6,769 nucleotides of DNA from SMAG-U1939 sp036376595. Lineage in GTDB: Bacteria; Chloroflexota; Ktedonobacteria; Ktedonobacterales; JADMIN01. The stretch spans positions 1 through 6,769 of the forward strand of contig DASVAA010000052.1 in NCBI GenBank assembly GCA_036376595.1, written 5' to 3'. Made by a program: the position numbers and the translations under genes. The notes below the pieces were generated by a model, which saw only the letters and a list, made by a program, of their open reading frames with translations, was not told where the DNA came from and ran no database searches. Shown here one piece after another: positions 6,261-6,769 of this stretch (position 1 is its first letter; each line of letters begins with the position of its first letter).

Positions 6261-6292
6261 ACATTCGCGCGCCCAATCCCTGAGCGGCGTTC

Positions 6293-6327
6293 CCCGGATT
6301 CGCGCCACCCCATTGCGGCGCTCCGGG
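6293..6327 (-). repeat. Bulged long hairpin in the Usp leader
   Basis: CCCGGA (6293-6298) pairs with TCCGGG (6322-6327). GCGCC (6302-6306) pairs with GGCGC (6317-6321). This gives 11 bp interrupted by a 3-nt bulge, with a 10-nt loop. If transcription starts near 6370 this stem lies in the first 80 nt of the leader. Confidence 0.6.
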
Positions 6328-6358
6328 TTGGCCTCCGCGAACACCGAGCGGGCGTCCG

Positions 6359-6397
6359 CTTCTCAGGCCACCAGTCATTATACCACTGCCTGAGAAG
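6359..6397. promoter_or_regulatory. Perfect 10-bp inverted repeat flanking the Usp promoter -10 (candidate operator)
   Basis: CTTCTCAGGC (6359-6368) and GCCTGAGAAG (6388-6397) are exact reverse complements separated by 19 bases. The centre of symmetry is at 6378, inside the TATAAT element. Half-sites are about 29 bases, or close to three helical turns, apart. A dimeric or looping regulator bound there would cover the -10, the start site and most of the -35 spacer. No regulator gene is in view. Confidence 0.6.
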
Positions 6398-6406
6398 ATG
6401 CCCCAA
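6377..6406 (-). promoter_or_regulatory. Promoter of the Usp gene: TGGTATAAT with weak -35 TTGGGG
   Basis: The minus strand carries a perfect TATAAT (6377-6382) with the TGn extension (TGG, 6383-6385). TTGGGG at 6401-6406 is a partial -35 at 18-bp spacing. Transcription would start near 6370, leaving a leader of about 190 nt before the Usp start codon. This is the best promoter match in the window. Confidence 0.7.
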
Positions 6407-6411
6407 CTCCC

Positions 6412-6417
6412 TTTATA
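6412..6417 (-). promoter_or_regulatory. Second -10-like element TATAAA upstream of the Usp promoter
   Basis: GGTATAAAG at 6411-6419 on the minus strand closely resembles GGTATAATG at 6376-6384, 35 bases away. No -35 is visible. It may be a second start site or half of a tandem arrangement. Confidence 0.3.
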
Positions 6418-6449
6418 CCGGGTTTTGGCGCCCTCAGCGTGGCTCCTAC

Positions 6450-6466
6450 CGTATATACGCATATGC
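6450..6466. repeat. Two adjoining palindromes CGTATATACG and GCATATGC
   Basis: A 10-bp and an 8-bp perfect palindrome share a G at 6459. This A/T-rich patch stands out from the GC-rich surroundings. It could be a protein-binding site or an easily melted segment. Confidence 0.5.
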
Positions 6467-6487
6467 CGTGCCCAGGTCGCAGCATCC

Positions 6488-6519
6488 CCAAAATGGATGG
6501 CCAGCGTTGCCCATTTTGG
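6488..6519. repeat. Perfect 9-bp inverted repeat CCAAAATGG / CCATTTTGG
   Basis: Arms at 6488-6496 and 6511-6519 enclose 14 bases. The A/T-rich core is unlike the GC-rich hairpins elsewhere in the window, and there is no T tract beyond it on either strand. It is more operator-like than terminator-like. Confidence 0.55.
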
Positions 6520-6545
6520 TTGACGCTAGGCCGACGGAGAAATCC

Positions 6546-6568
6546 ACGCCTGGAGGGGCGCCAGGCGT
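6546..6568 (-). terminator. Possible terminator of the right-edge gene
   Basis: ACGCCTGG (6546-6553) and CCAGGCGT (6561-6568) are perfect 8-bp arms with a 7-nt loop. On the minus strand ggATTTCT follows, a short T-rich tail. It begins about 60 bases after the stop of the partial gene at 6629-6769. The T tract is weak, so this is only a candidate. Confidence 0.4.
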
Positions 6569-6580
6569 CCACCGGATGCC
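6564..6580. repeat. Second copy of the GGCGTCCACCGGA repeat
   Basis: The 13 bases at 6564-6576 are identical to 2266-2278. The copy forms an imperfect hairpin (GGCGTCC/GGATGCC, one G-T pair). It overlaps the right arm of the inverted repeat at 6546-6568, so the two stems cannot form together. Confidence 0.55.
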
Positions 6581-6628
6581 CTTACGCGGTCGCAACGTCC
6601 ACGATGGGCGAACTGGCGATCGAAACGG

Positions 6629-6769
6629 CTAAGTAGATAGCCATTGAAACTTTGCGCCGAAGAGGCCGCTTTTGAGCAGGCGGTCGAACGGTGTGAGGGC
6701 GGCGAGCCAGGCCCCCGCCCGCTCGGCCTGCTCCTGAACGGCGGCGTAGGCACGGTTCGCAGCCACGAC
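6629..6769 (-). CDS. C-terminal end of an unidentified protein (5' part beyond right edge)
   Basis: This frame is open from the right edge for 46 codons to a TAG at 6629-6631. The codons have the G/C-ending bias of the real genes here (for example GCC, CTC, GAG, CAG). The peptide is an amphipathic, Ala/Leu-rich tail containing AGAWLAALTPFDRLLKSG and ending FQWLST. No family is recognisable from so short a tail. It is read in the same direction as the Usp gene but is separated from it by about 450 bases with its own promoter, so they are probably not co-transcribed. The other minus-strand frame over this region is Arg/Ser/Pro-rich and is a shadow. Confidence 0.6.
   Translation of the reverse strand, partial: VVAANRAYAAVQEQAERAGAWLAALTPFDRLLKSGLFGAKFQWLST

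Larger units (their letters stand above)
6182..6628. other. Gene-free region of about 450 bases rich in dyads and promoter elements
   Basis: No frame here has coding character: the longest open frames are Arg/Pro/Ser-rich shadows without ribosome binding sites. Reading down in coordinates on the minus strand it holds a possible terminator of the right-edge gene (6546-6568), a 9-bp inverted repeat (6488-6519), two fused A/T-rich palindromes (6450-6466), two GGTATAA -10-like elements (6412-6417 and 6377-6382), a 10-bp dyad around the second, and a leader with two hairpins (6293-6327 and 6245-6260) before the Usp gene. Confidence 0.7.

Noticed and set aside
4958..6283. 441-codon plus-strand open frame spanning two genes
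   Set aside because: It overlaps the membrane protein gene in another frame, crosses the strong terminator at 5506-5540 and then runs antisense to the Usp gene.
6182..6406. N-terminal extension of the Usp protein from an ATG at 6406
   Set aside because: It begins upstream of the TATAAT promoter, covers the leader hairpins and has non-coding composition. A clear AGGAGG lies next to the start at 6181.
6192..6632. 146-codon plus-strand open frame in the gene-free region
   Set aside because: Arg/Pro/Ser/His-rich with no ribosome binding site or recognisable domain. It covers promoter and hairpin elements.
1..6769. CRISPR arrays, tRNA or rRNA genes, insertion sequences or phage genes
   Set aside because: I looked for regularly spaced direct repeats, tRNA-like cloverleafs ending in CCA, transposase motifs and terminal inverted repeats with target duplications, and saw none.

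Overview
The window is GC-rich bacterial chromosome (about two thirds G+C by eye). It has strong G/C third-codon bias, AGGAGG-type ribosome binding sites and short intergenic regions loaded with GC-rich hairpins. The AAA+/VWA pair, a proline-rich DUF4190-like protein and the style of the intergenic hairpins together suggest a Chloroflexota-type organism (Thermomicrobia/Sphaerobacter-like). That assignment is inference from pattern memory and no search was run.

Layout on the coordinates given. (1) 1-2190, minus: a VWA-domain protein truncated by the left edge. (2) 2191-2355: a 165-base spacer containing four short inverted repeats. (3) 2356-3792, minus: a ChlI/MoxR-type AAA+ ATPase. It lies upstream of the VWA gene on the same strand, and the two are almost certainly an operon making an ATPase/VWA chaperone-like pair homologous to the Rv0958/Rv0959 pair of Mycobacterium tuberculosis. 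(4) 3929-3955: a hairpin terminator that probably separates this operon from the next gene upstream. (5) 3983-4609, minus: a small membrane protein with a long Pro/Tyr/Gln-rich tail containing a three-copy 42-bp repeat. (6) 4610-4817: a divergent promoter region. (7) 4818-5489, plus: an unrecognised multi-pass membrane protein, closed by a textbook intrinsic terminator at 5506-5540. (8) 5555-6181, minus: a universal stress protein (UspA-fold) with a short N-terminal extension. (9) 6182-6628: about 450 bases without a gene. It holds a perfect TATAAT extended -10 promoter centred inside a perfect 10-bp inverted repeat, a structured leader for the Usp gene, and several further palindromes. (10) 6629-6769, minus: the last 46 codons of a gene entering from the right edge.

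How the genes work together: only the ATPase and VWA genes are clearly functional partners. The ATPase should use ATP hydrolysis to remodel a target presented by the metal-binding VWA protein; the target is unknown. The two small membrane proteins are divergently transcribed and may share regulation. The Usp gene is a monocistron with the most elaborate control region in the window. The strongest leads for something undescribed are the dyad-embedded Usp promoter with its structured leader, and the glycine/glutamine collagen-like insert in the VWA protein.
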